Source: Mesorhizobium sp. CA8
Lineage (GTDB): Bacteria > Pseudomonadota > Alphaproteobacteria > Rhizobiales > Rhizobiaceae
Assembly (NCBI RefSeq): GCF_020164955.1
Contig: NZ_JAIUHG010000032.1
Span: forward strand, 1-64,000
Length of the DNA stretch: 64,000 bases
Direction of reading: 5' to 3'
The position numbers and the translations under genes are program-made. The notes beneath the pieces were generated by a model, which saw nothing but the letters and a program-made list of their open reading frames with translations, ran no database searches and was not told where the DNA came from. Shown here piece by piece: positions 27,791 to 36,255 of the stretch. The first letter of the stretch is position 1; the number at the start of each line of letters is the position of its first letter.

Positions 27791-27839
27791 GAGCATGATG
27801 CCGTCCGAAAACCGCTTCACACTTTTCGGCGTCAGGCTC
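27791..27839. repeat. Intergenic palindromic element (family B), copy 2
   Basis: This copy runs from GAGCATGATGCCGTCCGAAA to CACTTTTCGGCGTCAGGCTC and is nearly the same as the copy at 28173. It lies between the phosphatase gene and infA. Confidence 0.85.
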
Positions 27840-27875
27840 TAGGTGCCGGAACCGCAATCCAAGCAAAGGTATCGA

Positions 27876-28094
27876 ATGCCGAAGGAAGAAGTCCTCGAGT
27901 TTCCAGGTGTGGTCACCGAACTGCTGCCCAATGCGATGTTCCGCGTGAAGCTCGAAAACGAACACGAAATTATCGCCCACACGGCCGGCCGCATGCGCAA
28001 GAACCGCATTCGCGTGCTGACCGGCGACAAGGTCCTGGTCGAGATGACGCCTTACGACCTGACCAAGGGCCGCATCACCTACCGTTTCAAGTAA
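27876..28094 (+). CDS. infA: Translation initiation factor IF-1
   Basis: This 72-residue S1/OB-fold protein has the canonical IF-1 sequence [20 protein letters not shown] and the blocks [20 protein letters not shown] and [14 protein letters not shown]. It binds the 30S A site during initiation. The start at 27876 follows AAAGG; a longer in-frame start at 27843 is rejected because it would add 11 residues not found in IF-1. Confidence 0.98.
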
Positions 28095-28110
28095 CAGTCC
28101 GGCGCGCACC

Positions 28111-28158
28111 GAGCCGGATGATTTCAGGTCTGTTCGACCTGAAATCCAGATCCGGCTC
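28111..28158. repeat. Intergenic hairpin (family C), copy 2
   Basis: GATTTCAGGTC, loop TGTTC and GACCTGAAATC form the core stem, and GAGCCGGAT/ATCCGGCTC extends it on the outside. It is the same core as 27736-27774. Confidence 0.85.
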
Positions 28159-28172
28159 CAAATCAAAGAGTG

Positions 28173-28221
28173 GAGCACGATGTCGTCCGAAAACCGCTTC
28201 ACACTTTTCGGCATCATGCTC
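28173..28221. repeat. Intergenic palindromic element (family B), copy 3
   Basis: This copy runs from GAGCACGATGTCGTCCGAAA to CACTTTTCGGCATCATGCTC and ends 2 bp before the ATG of maf. Confidence 0.85.
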
Positions 28222-28223
28222 CC

Positions 28224-28850
28224 ATGAGCATCCTGCAGAAGCTCGTGCTTGCCTCGGGTTCGCCGCGCCGCATCGAACTTTTGCAGCAGGCCGGCATCGA
28301 GCCCGACCGGGTGCTGCCCGCCGATGTCGACGAGACGCCACTGCGCGCCGAGCATCCGCGCTCGCTGGCCAAGCGCCTTTCCAAGGACAAGGCCGAGAAG
28401 GCGCTGGCCTCGCTGAAAAGCGAGGAGGACTATGCGCCTGCCTTCATCCTCGCCGCCGACACGGTGGTGGCGGTCGGGCGGCGAATCCTGCCCAAGGCCG
28501 AGACGATCGACGACGCCATCAATTGCCTCGGTCTGCTTTCCGGCCGCTCGCACCGGGTCTATTCCGGCATTTGCCTGATCACGCCCAGCGGCAAGCTGCG
28601 CCAGCGGCTGGTGGAGACCAGGGTTCGCTTCAAACGGCTGCCGCGCGAGGAGATCGACGCCTATGTCGCGTCCGGCGAATGGCGGGGCAAGGCCGGCGGC
28701 TATGCCGTGCAGGGCCTAGCCGGCTCCTTCGTCGTCAAGCTGGTCGGCTCCTACACCAATGTGGTCGGCCTGCCGCTCTACGAGAGCGTGGCGCTGCTTT
28801 CCGGCGAAGGCTTCAAGGCGCACCAGAACTGGCACGCCGCGCGCTCATGA
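28224..28850 (+). CDS. maf: Maf family nucleoside triphosphate pyrophosphatase
   Basis: This 208-residue enzyme of the Maf/YhdE family hydrolyses non-canonical or m5-pyrimidine nucleotides to monophosphates. Motifs are LVLASGSPRRIELLQQAG, DVDETPL, ILAADTVVAVGRRILPKA, GRSHRVYSGICL and GGYAVQGLAGSFV. The ATG at 28224 gives the family start; an in-frame GTG at 28170 lies in the repeat and is rejected. Position after infA and before yacG is the rhizobial norm. Confidence 0.97.
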   Translation: MSILQKLVLASGSPRRIELLQQAGIEPDRVLPADVDETPLRAEHPRSLAKRLSKDKAEKALASLKSEEDYAPAFILAADTVVAVGRRILPKAETIDDAINCLGLLSGRSHRVYSGICLITPSGKLRQRLVETRVRFKRLPREEIDAYVASGEWRGKAGGYAVQGLAGSFVVKLVGSYTNVVGLPLYESVALLSGEGFKAHQNWHAARS

Positions 28851-28863
28851 GCATAGGTTACAC

Positions 28864-29085
28864 ATGAGTTCGGGCGACAAAGTAACGCCACTGAGGCCGA
28901 AGCGGCCCTGTCCCGAATGCGGCAAACCGTCGGCGCGCGAGCACTATCCGTTCTGCTCGGCGCGCTGCAAGGACATCGACCTCAATCGCTGGCTGAAAGG
29001 CGCCTATGTAATCCCCGGCCGTGACGGGGAAGAGGAAGAGGACGACGCGGCCAAGCCAAGTCCCTCGCCCGAGGACGAGGATTGA
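28864..29085 (+). CDS. yacG: DNA gyrase inhibitor / zinc-finger protein YacG
   Basis: This 73-residue protein carries the YacG Zn finger CPECGK...FCSARCKDIDLNRWL, where four Cys bind one zinc, and a very acidic C-terminal tail. YacG inhibits gyrase by binding GyrB in E. coli. The start is 13 bp after maf, suggesting a maf-yacG transcription unit. Confidence 0.95.
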   Translation: MSSGDKVTPLRPKRPCPECGKPSAREHYPFCSARCKDIDLNRWLKGAYVIPGRDGEEEEDDAAKPSPSPEDED

Positions 29086-29179
29086 GCGGCGGCGGCCGCT
29101 GTTATCCAGCAATTTTTCGTTGCGACAAAGTCAGCACCTAAGCTAAGTGCTTGTTTTTACTTAGGTCAGGAGCGGCATG

Positions 29180-29266
29180 GAGCCGCGCACTTTTCCGGGA
29201 ATTGCTCTTGTTTTTTACGCAATTCCGGGGCGGAAAACCGCTGCACACTTTTCCTGGAATTGCTCT
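29180..29266. repeat. Palindromic intergenic repeats (family A), two partial copies
   Basis: A short piece ending in GCACTTTTCCGGGAATTGCT is followed, after TTGTTTTTTACG, by a fuller copy with CAATTCCGGGGCGGAAAACC and CACTTTTCCTGGAATTGCTC. It is the same family as 18887-18960 and 53796-53839. The 280-bp gap between yacG and tRNA-Phe holds nothing else recognisable. Confidence 0.75.
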
Positions 29267-29365
29267 GGACAGCCAAGATACTCGTGCTATAACCCACGCG
29301 CTTTCAAGGGGCGCCGCTTGGCGCTCCTCTGAAATCCGGCGGGCGGTTCACGTTAGCCGGCGCAG

Positions 29366-29441
<76 letters not shown>

Positions 29442-29457
29442 TCAGCTTATTTGTACG

Positions 29458-29680
29458 GCCCGGAAACATGGGTAACAGAATGTACCTAAGACATGGGTGA
29501 CAACCTCGTGCCGAACGGGTTGTCGATGGTCTGCAAGGTCCTCTGTTCCAAGTCGATATATCCCAGATCATAGTGCATGAAGCTGACGAGCCAAATGCCG
29601 TCGTCGACCTCCTTTATGCCGAGCCTCTGACCGGCGAGCAGGATAGAGGCGAGCGTTTCCCCCCTTGCCGATGCGATGGT
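29458..29680 (-). mobile_element. Insertion sequence remnant: C terminus of an integrase-core (IS481-like) transposase
   Basis: On the minus strand the last roughly 60 codons of a transposase survive: LASILLAGQRLGIKEVDDGI, then WLVSFMHYDLGYIDLE and DNPFGTRLSPMS, ending at 29486. This tail is typical of rhizobial integrase-core transposases, which I believe are IS481-like. The sequence after the stop, TGTCACCCATGTC...TGTTACCCATGTTTCCGGGC, looks like the element's terminal end. The rest of the gene is gone, replaced by the next remnant. Confidence 0.65.
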
Positions 29681-29914
29681 CAGGCCGCGCCTTCTGCCTG
29701 TCGCTTGCGCATCATATGGACCATCTGAACCCGGCCAGGGCTGCAGTCGCGCTTGCGAACGACTTGAAGCCGAGCATCGGCCGTACCCGGCGAACGCGTC
29801 TCCAACTGTCGCAGATCGTGCCGCGCGATGACCACCGCTGCGCCACTCGTTCGCTGCGGCACTGTTGAGGGCGCGCTCGCGAGCGACGGCGCTGCCGCCG
29901 GGAGCGCGCCGCAT
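29681..29914 (-). mobile_element. Insertion sequence remnant: C terminus of an IS6-like transposase, frameshifted
   Basis: The minus-strand sequence encodes RRVRPMLGFKSFASATAALA and, after a frameshift at about 29722, FQMVHMMRKRQA. This is the usual C-terminal block of IS6/IS26-group transposases in rhizobia. It runs straight into the other IS remnant, so one old element was truncated by the other or by deletion. Family assignment is from memory of the motif. Confidence 0.6.
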
Positions 29915-30179
29915 TAGGGTCCAGCCTGGCTTCGGTCTTTCGATGGCCCAAAAATTTACTGAAAATTAACTTAGATTAGAGACTACTTATAAACAGACCA
30001 TAAACTGACCCAAGTTGTTCTGGGTGGGGGGCAGCAAAAAATTGCTCAAGGCTCCAAGCTGGGTGATCCAGCCTGAAGCCTTTAACAGGTTGGGAATCAA
30101 ACTTTCACGTTCCAAAGATTGAGGGAGGCTTTGGTTGGCCGCCGCAAGGCGAGCCGTTCTGTGGAAAGGCGGTGCGAGT
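29915..30179. promoter_or_regulatory. AT-rich region upstream of the LuxR-type regulator
   Basis: This 265-bp gap is clearly richer in A and T than the surroundings at 29945-30010, with repeated ATAAAC words. A small ACCCA/TGGGT hairpin lies at about 30010. It presumably holds the promoter of the regulator gene. No specific site is recognised. Confidence 0.45.
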
Positions 30180-30938
30180 ATGAGTTCTACAGTAGGATTG
30201 CAAAACTACACTTCGACAAATCAGTTGGGGATCCCCTTGAGGGGGATGGAGAATGTCCACGAGCAAGCAGGCAGGCAATGCCTCCTTATCCTGGACGGAA
30301 GGGCCCTTGATCGCGAATGTCTCGGATCGGCCCTCGAGGATCACGAACTCGGCATGGCGGTCGTCGCGGTGGGTTCGATCGAAGAATGGCGAGTGAAGAA
30401 GGCATCAGCCCCTCCTCTCGCCGCCATACTCTTCAACCTTGGCGGCCGGAAGGTCACCGATCATGGCATCGCGGACGAGATCAGGCATATTTCGTCCGAA
30501 TTCAAGTCAGTCCCTGTTGTCATCCTGGCCGACACCGAGGACCTTGGACAGATACTGGCGGCTCTCGAATGCGGCGCACGCGGCTATATTCCGACCTCGG
30601 TCGCGATCGACGTTTGCGTTGAGGCGATCAACCTTGCAGCGGCAGGAGGCATCTTCGTCCCGGCGAGCAGTGTCCTGTCCATGCGGCACCTGATTGATTC
30701 AGGCAACTGCGACACGCGGCCTCTGACGGGCATTTTCACGCTCAGGCAGGCTGAGGTCGCCCAGGCGCTCCGGCGTGGCAAGGCGAACAAGATCATCGCC
30801 TACGAACTGAACCTGCGCGAAAGCACCGTCAAGGTCCATATCCGAAACATCATGAAGAAGCTGAAAGCGACGAACCGCACGGAAGTTGCCTATAAGGTCA
30901 ACGACCTCTTCGCGGACGGAGCTGTGGCTGAAGAGTGA
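30180..30938 (+). CDS. LuxR/NarL-type transcription regulator with pseudo-receiver domain
   Basis: This 252-residue protein has an N-terminal domain of the CheY/receiver fold (about 30-155) and a LuxR helix-turn-helix (about 186-243; FTLRQAEVAQALRRGKANKI, then LRESTVKVHIRNIMKKL). In the receiver part the phospho-acceptor Asp is replaced by Asn86 (AAILFNLGG), and the conserved Lys after the Gly-Tyr motif by Thr139 (ARGYIPTSV). Phosphorylation is therefore unlikely. No sensor kinase is adjacent. The start at 30180 follows GGAAAGGCGG; ATG 30246 is an alternative. It stands at the head of the polysaccharide region and may control it. Confidence 0.85.
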   Translation: MSSTVGLQNYTSTNQLGIPLRGMENVHEQAGRQCLLILDGRALDRECLGSALEDHELGMAVVAVGSIEEWRVKKASAPPLAAILFNLGGRKVTDHGIADEIRHISSEFKSVPVVILADTEDLGQILAALECGARGYIPTSVAIDVCVEAINLAAAGGIFVPASSVLSMRHLIDSGNCDTRPLTGIFTLRQAEVAQALRRGKANKIIAYELNLRESTVKVHIRNIMKKLKATNRTEVAYKVNDLFADGAVAEE

Positions 30939-30950
30939 TCGCAAGCGGCA

Positions 30951-30988
30951 AGACGGCCCCTGGTCAATCCAGCGGGCCGTTTTGTTTT
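30951..30988 (+). terminator. Intrinsic terminator after the LuxR-type gene
   Basis: ACGGCCC (30953-30959) pairs with GGGCCGT (30974-30980), with an inner CTGG/CCAG extension. It is followed by TTTGTTTT. It starts 14 bp after the stop codon. Confidence 0.9.
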
Positions 30989-31186
30989 CCGTGGATCATC
31001 TGTTGGGAGCTGGCCGAGATCCGCGGCGATAATCTTGGTCTAACCGTCCCCGAAAAGCTGTCGCATCGCGCAAAGAGCTCGGCTCGTGCGCGCCGGCTAC
31101 CCCCCAAAGTGCTAACCGATGACCTTATGGACAACGCGAAATCCTGAGCCGAACTTATAGACTTCCTGCCGGATGGAGTGGTCCGC

Positions 31187-32611
31187 ATGTCTGAGCAAAG
31201 CCTTCGTTTTCGCGAATCCGTCCGCCTGCAGGAACGCGGCCGCGAGCTAATCCCGGGCGGCAGCCACACATACGCAAAAGGCGAGGACCAGTATCCCGTC
31301 CTGGCGCCAGGCTTCATCGAGCGTGGTTTGGGATGCCATGTCTGGGACGTCGACGGGAACGAGTACATCGAATACGGCATGGGCAACCGTTCGGTCGGGC
31401 TGGGGCATGCCTACCCGACCGTGCTCAGAGCGGTGGAGGCCGCCCTCCACGGCGGCTCCAATTTCACGCGGCCCGCCAGCATTGAGGTCGGCTGCGCCGA
31501 GACGTTCCTGGAGCTCATCGGCGCTGAGATGGTGAAGTTCTGCAAGGACGGATCGGACGCGACTTCGGGAGCCGTCCGCCTTGCCCGCGCCTACACGGGC
31601 CGCGATCTCGTTGCCTGCTGCGCCGACCACCCTTTCTTTTCGACGGACGATTGGTTCATCGGGACAACGCCGATGAATGCCGGAATTCCGGAGGCGACCC
31701 GAAACCTGACCGTCACTTTCCGCTACAACGACATCGCCTCCGTAAGGGACCTGTTCGACAGATACCCCGGCAAGCTGGCCGCCCTGATCCTCGAGCCTTC
31801 CCGCGGCGACGATCCGAAGGACGGTTTCCTGCATCAAGTCCAGGGTCTCTGTCGGGAAAAGGGCGCGCTGCTCATCCTCGACGAGATGATCACAGGGTTC
31901 AGGTGGCATGCGGCCGGGGCGCAGAAGCTCTATGGCATCGAACCGGACCTGTCGGCATTCGGCAAGGCGCTTGGGAACGGATTTTCGGTCTCCGCCCTCG
32001 CGGGTAAACGCGAATACATGCGGCTCGGCGGCCTTGAGCATACGGACCGCCCAAGGGTGTTCCTGCTGTCCACCACGCACGGCGCGGAGACCCATGCGCT
32101 TGCGGCGGCGATCGCGACCATGCGGACTTACCAGAGCGAGCCGGTCATCGAGCACCTGTACCGTCAGGGAACGAAATTAAGGGAAGGGATCGAAGAGGCC
32201 GCCAAACGGCGTGGCGTAGATGGTCACTTCAAGGTCGTCGGCCGTGCCTGCTGCCTAGCCTATGCCACGCTCAACCCCAACGGCAAACCGTCGCAGGCAT
32301 ATCGCTCCCTGTTCCTGCAGGAGACGATCAGGCGTGGGGTGCTTCTGCCCTCTCTCGTCGTCAGCTTCACCCACGACGACGCGGCCCTCATGAAGACTAT
32401 AGAGGCCGTCGACGATGCGTTAGCGGTGTACGCGCAGGCCCTGGAGTCTGGGACGAGCCGTTTCTTGGTAGGCCGTCCCTCGCAGGTCGTCTTCCGCCGC
32501 TTCAACAATGGCGACGAACGAGCTGAAACAGTTACGGACCCGGAGAATTCTCAAACCGCGAACAATACGACCAAGAGGCAACCGGAAACACGGCTCGCGG
32601 CGACATCTTGA
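31187..32611 (+). CDS. Class III PLP aminotransferase, glutamate-1-semialdehyde-mutase-like
   Basis: This 474-residue protein has the fold and motifs of GSA 2,1-aminomutase/class III aminotransferases: ELIPGGSHTYAKG near the N terminus, the DEMITGFRWHAAGAQKLYGI block binding PLP, and the Schiff-base Lys in SAFGKALGNGFSVSAL. Members found in sugar clusters aminate or isomerise sugar-linked or small-molecule substrates, so a role in heme synthesis is unlikely here. GGAG lies 8 bp before ATG 31187. The C-terminal 60 residues after about 415 are low-complexity and not part of the fold. The partner genes are the sugar-modification genes downstream. Confidence 0.85.
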   Translation: MSEQSLRFRESVRLQERGRELIPGGSHTYAKGEDQYPVLAPGFIERGLGCHVWDVDGNEYIEYGMGNRSVGLGHAYPTVLRAVEAALHGGSNFTRPASIEVGCAETFLELIGAEMVKFCKDGSDATSGAVRLARAYTGRDLVACCADHPFFSTDDWFIGTTPMNAGIPEATRNLTVTFRYNDIASVRDLFDRYPGKLAALILEPSRGDDPKDGFLHQVQGLCREKGALLILDEMITGFRWHAAGAQKLYGIEPDLSAFGKALGNGFSVSALAGKREYMRLGGLEHTDRPRVFLLSTTHGAETHALAAAIATMRTYQSEPVIEHLYRQGTKLREGIEEAAKRRGVDGHFKVVGRACCLAYATLNPNGKPSQAYRSLFLQETIRRGVLLPSLVVSFTHDDAALMKTIEAVDDALAVYAQALESGTSRFLVGRPSQVVFRRFNNGDERAETVTDPENSQTANNTTKRQPETRLAATS

Positions 32612-32756
32612 CGCCGTGAACGCTGCCTTCTCGCTCGGCTGAGGATCAGGATCTCACCTCTGTCACCGTCCCGTAATGTAAGGCGCACTGACAAACGTAG
32701 CACGGCCAGCCGGGCTAGGGAGAGCGCGGGCTAGCTTGTCCCCTCGGACCCGCCTA

Positions 32757-33041
32757 TCAATCCGCCGCAACGGGAACAGACCGCGGGAAGGTGTGTCTGC
32801 CCAGCCATATGACGGCTTCCTCGATCGTGTCGAAATTCTTGTGCTGCCCGGTTAGCAGCCCGAAGCCTGTCTCAAGGAACCATTTGCCTTTCGTGGAGTA
32901 CGCCTCCTCGTCGATCTGGGTAAGGACGGCAACCAGATGGTTGGATTTCCACACCAGAAACCCGGATTCTCCGCCCTCGATCGTTCCGATCCGAACCTTG
33001 CTGAGCGAAAATCCAGGAGCAAGTTTCCTCACCTTGATCAC
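32757..33041 (-). CDS. Small protein of unknown function
   Basis: This 94-residue frame encodes a compact, plausible globular protein (GFLVWKSNHLVAVLTQIDEE, then WFLETGFGLLTG and EEAVIWLGRHTF) with no signal peptide or membrane helix. Composition is natural rather than shadow-like, and the frame does not overlap a better gene. I do not recognise the family. It lies alone between the aminotransferase gene and the PIG-L gene. Confidence 0.55.
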   Translation of the reverse strand: MIKVRKLAPGFSLSKVRIGTIEGGESGFLVWKSNHLVAVLTQIDEEAYSTKGKWFLETGFGLLTGQHKNFDTIEEAVIWLGRHTFPRSVPVAAD

Positions 33042-33164
33042 ATTCCCCTGAGAGCGTATCGCAAAAAGGCTCTGGCTTGCACAGCTGCGTCCGCGCTGGC
33101 CTTCTTAAATCTGTTCGCCGAATGCGACTGGCGAGTTTACTAGCAGATCCACTGCTCTTTTTTC

Positions 33165-33818
33165 TTACAAAATTCTGGCCTTCCGGAGCGTGAAGGCCTC
33201 TGCGAAATGCTCGGGTGCGCGGCATTCCATTCCGCGCAATCTCGCGAGCCCAACGAATGTCTCGCGATCGAACCAATCCTTCGAGCGCTGCGTCCCGAAG
33301 TGCTCGTGGAGGAGTTCGATCTTGCGTTCCAACACGTCGGCCGTGAGCGACACGTAGGCATTGGGCTGGCCAAGGTCGCCATCCCATTTTGGGATCTCAT
33401 ATTCGAGCACAAGATGATCGCGGAAGACGTTCCAGGTCAGTTGGTTGACCTCCCTATGGTCCTGATGGGCGTCAAACCTTGCGTGCGTTAACACCACGTC
33501 GGGATGAACCCGTGATCTCACATCTAGCAGCCACTGCTTTATCGATCGGCTATGGGCGGGGAAGTAGCTGTCTTCGAAATCCGCAATGTCGACCCTGGAC
33601 GAGCGCGATCCTTCGAGGAAAGCCGCGGCCGAAGCCCTGGCTTCCGCCGACCGTTGGCCGCCCGCGCTCAGCACGCACCAGTGCACGTCCACTTTCATCC
33701 CCGACGCGATCAGGCCGAGTATCGTGCCTCCCGCGCCGATCTCTATGTCGTCCGAATGGGCGCCAAGGCAGAGGATCGATAGTTCCTCCCCGCGACGAGC
33801 GAGGCCAAGCCCCTTCAT
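33165..33818 (-). CDS. PIG-L family N-deacetylase
   Basis: This 217-residue Zn-dependent deacetylase of the PIG-L/LmbE family shows the metal motif AHSDDIEIGAGGT (H21, D23, D24) near its N terminus and HQDHREV about 100 residues later. Such enzymes remove N-acetyl groups from GlcNAc-type sugars in glycan or thiol-sugar pathways. The ATG at 33818 overlaps the stop of the upstream gene by 4 bp, so three genes (methyltransferase, cytidylyltransferase, deacetylase) form a tightly coupled operon. Its product likely acts on the same nucleotide sugar. Confidence 0.9.
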   Translation of the reverse strand: MKGLGLARRGEELSILCLGAHSDDIEIGAGGTILGLIASGMKVDVHWCVLSAGGQRSAEARASAAAFLEGSRSSRVDIADFEDSYFPAHSRSIKQWLLDVRSRVHPDVVLTHARFDAHQDHREVNQLTWNVFRDHLVLEYEIPKWDGDLGQPNAYVSLTADVLERKIELLHEHFGTQRSKDWFDRETFVGLARLRGMECRAPEHFAEAFTLRKARIL

Positions 33819-34630
33819 GATGCGGCCAAAACCCTGTTGCGGCTGTTCTTCTCGGCGGTGATCTTCCTGTTCCAGGGCATGTCGCCCTTTTCGACCATGT
33901 CTTCGAGCGATTGCCAATCACGCAGCGTATCCATCGAACGCCAGAATCCCTCGTGCTTGTATGCCATGAGCATGTTGTCGTCGATCAGCCGCCTGAAGGG
34001 CTCGAGAACGAGTTCCTCGCCGTCGCGCATGTAGTCGAAGATTTCGGTACGGAATACGAAGTAGCCGCCATTGATCCATATCTCGGCAGTGTCCGTCGTG
34101 CGGAACTCGCGCACGCGCCCGTCTTCCGCGATGTCGGCCAAATGGTATGTCAGTGGCGCGCGCACGGCGAGGAAACAGCCGATCTTGCCGCTTGCCTCGA
34201 ATTTCGCAATCACGTCGTCGAGGTCGACATTGGTCAGGCCGTCGGAGTAGTTGGCCAGGAACATCTTCTCGTTCCTGACATGATCCCTGGCGGCCCAAAG
34301 GCGCTCTCCGATGTTGCGCCAGATGCCGGTGTCGAGCAGGGTAATGCTCCAGTCCTTGACCGCGTCACCGAGCAGTTGCACGTCCTGGCCGCCCCGAGAG
34401 ACCACGCAGTCGGAAAAGGTCTGCGGCCGAGTGTTCAGGAAGAAATCCTTGATGACGTTGGCCTTGTAACCCAGGCACAGGACGAAGTCGTCATGCCCGT
34501 AATCGCTGTACCATTGCATTACGTGGCGCAGGATCGGCTGGTGGCCGAGCGGAATCATCGGCTTCGGAATGCTGTCGGAATAGTCGCGTATCCGGGTTCC
34601 ACGCCCCCCGCAGAAAAGGATGACTTTCAT
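33815..34630 (-). CDS. rfbF: Sugar nucleotidyltransferase, glucose-1-phosphate cytidylyltransferase-like
   Basis: This 271-residue enzyme has the nucleotidyltransferase signature CGGRGTRIRDYSDSIPKPM at residues 7-25, with the catalytic Arg and Lys, and later LANYSDGLTNVDL with the metal-binding Asp and INGGYFVF. The closest family I recognise is RfbF/DdhA, which makes CDP-glucose from CTP and glucose-1-phosphate, the entry to CDP-dideoxy and branched sugars. GGAG precedes the ATG by 8 bp. It overlaps its neighbours by 4 bp at both ends. No CDP-glucose 4,6-dehydratase is obvious in the window unless the 38587-39648 gene fills that role. Confidence 0.88.
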   Translation of the reverse strand: MKVILFCGGRGTRIRDYSDSIPKPMIPLGHQPILRHVMQWYSDYGHDDFVLCLGYKANVIKDFFLNTRPQTFSDCVVSRGGQDVQLLGDAVKDWSITLLDTGIWRNIGERLWAARDHVRNEKMFLANYSDGLTNVDLDDVIAKFEASGKIGCFLAVRAPLTYHLADIAEDGRVREFRTTDTAEIWINGGYFVFRTEIFDYMRDGEELVLEPFRRLIDDNMLMAYKHEGFWRSMDTLRDWQSLEDMVEKGDMPWNRKITAEKNSRNRVLAAS

Positions 34631-35922
34631 CTCGGCAACTCCGATGGATCAATCACCATTACGAAAGGAATCGGCACCACGAACTTCGCGCCCCAGGCGG
34701 CAACGTGGTGCAACTGCTTGATGATCTCATCCTTCAAGTTCCACGGAAGGATCAAGATGTAATCCGGCTTGGCCTGTTCGATCGCCTCGATAGGTTTGAT
34801 CGGGATGTGCATGCCCGGTGTGAAACGGCCGTGCTTGTAGGGATTGCGGTCGACCGTGAAGTCCAGGAAGTCAGTGCCGATGCCGCAGTAGTTGAGCAGC
34901 GTGTTGCCCTTGCCGGGCGCGCCGTAGCCGCAGATCTTCTTGCCTTCGCTTTTGGCCGAGATCAGAAACGCCAGGAGATCGCGTTTCGCGCGCTGCGCCT
35001 TGTATCCGAAGGAGGTGTAGGTCGTCATTTCCGTCAACCCGCGCCGCTTTTCGCGGTCGAGGAGTTCGGCGACACGGTCATCGGTGAGCCAGTTGCTGTC
35101 CTCGTTGGCGAGATAGACGCGGAGCGACCCGCCATGGGTGGGCAGTTCCTCTACGTCGATCAGCCGCAACTCATGGCGGGCCGCCATCAGGTCGATCGTC
35201 AGCAGTGAGAAATATGAAAAATGCTCGTGGTAAATGGTGTCGAACTGGTTGTCGGCCATCAGCCGCTCGATGTGCGGGAACTCGAGCGTGATCACGCCCT
35301 CCGGTTTGAGCAAGATTTTCATTCCCGCGACGAAGTCGTTGAGGTCGGGCACCTGCGCCAGGACGTTGTTGCCAATAATGAGATCGGCGAGCAGTCCCTC
35401 GGCCACCATCTGAAGCGCCAGCCGCACCCCGAAGAAGTCGACCCGGGTGGGCACGCCCTTCTCGACCGCCACGCGCGCGACATTGGCCGCCGGCTCGACA
35501 CCGAGGACTGGAATGCCGAGCGGCAGGAAGTGCTGTAGCAGGTAACCGTCATTGCTTGCGAGTTCCACGACAAAGCTGTCCGCGCAAAGTCCAAGTCGCT
35601 TCGTAATCGCTTCGCAATAGGCTTTCGCGTGGGCCACCCAGCTTGTCGAGAAGGAAGAAAAGTAGGCGTATTCGCCGAAGATGGTCTCGGGGCTCACATA
35701 CTCCTTGAGCTGGGCCAAATAGCAGCTCTCGCAGACCAGGACGTTGAGCGGGTAGTAGAGTTCCATCTGGTCAAGTTGGTCGGCCTGCGGGAAGCTCTCG
35801 CAAGGGGGCGACATGCCAAGGTCGACCAGAGTGTGGCGCAGGCGCGATCCGCAGAGCCTGCAACCGACATTCCGGCGTGCCGTCTTGGGGTCGCAAACAA
35901 TTTCGGCAGCCTGAATGTTCAT
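34627..35922 (-). CDS. Sugar C-methyltransferase (TylC3-like, zinc-binding)
   Basis: This 431-residue protein has an N-terminal zinc-finger methyltransferase domain (CRLCGS at about 22 and a second pair in VLVCESCYLAQL). A SAM-binding Rossmann domain follows (FVVELASNDGYLLQHFLPLG, then VLGVEPAANVA), and a C-terminal domain with CGYGAPGKGNTLLNYCGIG. This three-part layout is that of TylC3/NovU-type enzymes, which add a methyl branch at sugar C-3. AGGAG precedes ATG 35922. It is the first gene of the operon with rfbF and PIG-L. Confidence 0.92.
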   Translation of the reverse strand: MNIQAAEIVCDPKTARRNVGCRLCGSRLRHTLVDLGMSPPCESFPQADQLDQMELYYPLNVLVCESCYLAQLKEYVSPETIFGEYAYFSSFSTSWVAHAKAYCEAITKRLGLCADSFVVELASNDGYLLQHFLPLGIPVLGVEPAANVARVAVEKGVPTRVDFFGVRLALQMVAEGLLADLIIGNNVLAQVPDLNDFVAGMKILLKPEGVITLEFPHIERLMADNQFDTIYHEHFSYFSLLTIDLMAARHELRLIDVEELPTHGGSLRVYLANEDSNWLTDDRVAELLDREKRRGLTEMTTYTSFGYKAQRAKRDLLAFLISAKSEGKKICGYGAPGKGNTLLNYCGIGTDFLDFTVDRNPYKHGRFTPGMHIPIKPIEAIEQAKPDYILILPWNLKDEIIKQLHHVAAWGAKFVVPIPFVMVIDPSELPR

Positions 35923-36255
35923 TCGGTACTCCTGTCGCGATGGCTCGAAAAAACGGCCGCGCGGTGGCCTGAAGGTGAACCCGCCGCGCGCCCGTGGAGA
36001 GTGCTGCTGTTTCAATGCAGGTTAGGACGGGGCGCCCCCGGGTTCGATTTCCCAATCCGTTGTCAGCCTTAATTCTTATAGAGAAACGGCAGGCGTCGAT
36101 GACGCCGCCGGACCACCGAATGGCTAATGCGGTCCGCCGGGCATAACGCGATCGGAGAGGCCACCTAAGGCTTAGGTAGACCTTTCAGTCCAGACACCCG
36201 GTGCCGACAATCGAACCGCCGGTCCTTGCCCGGTCACCGAGGGTTTAGGGGCAAC
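35923..36255. promoter_or_regulatory. Divergent intergenic region between methyltransferase and rfbC genes
   Basis: About 333 bp with no credible gene lies between two divergently transcribed sugar genes, so both promoters should be here. No specific sites could be recognised. Confidence 0.4.

Noticed and set aside
27740..28867. 375-codon plus-strand frame overlapping infA and maf
   Set aside because: It begins in repeats and reads infA and maf out of frame; both of those are certain genes.
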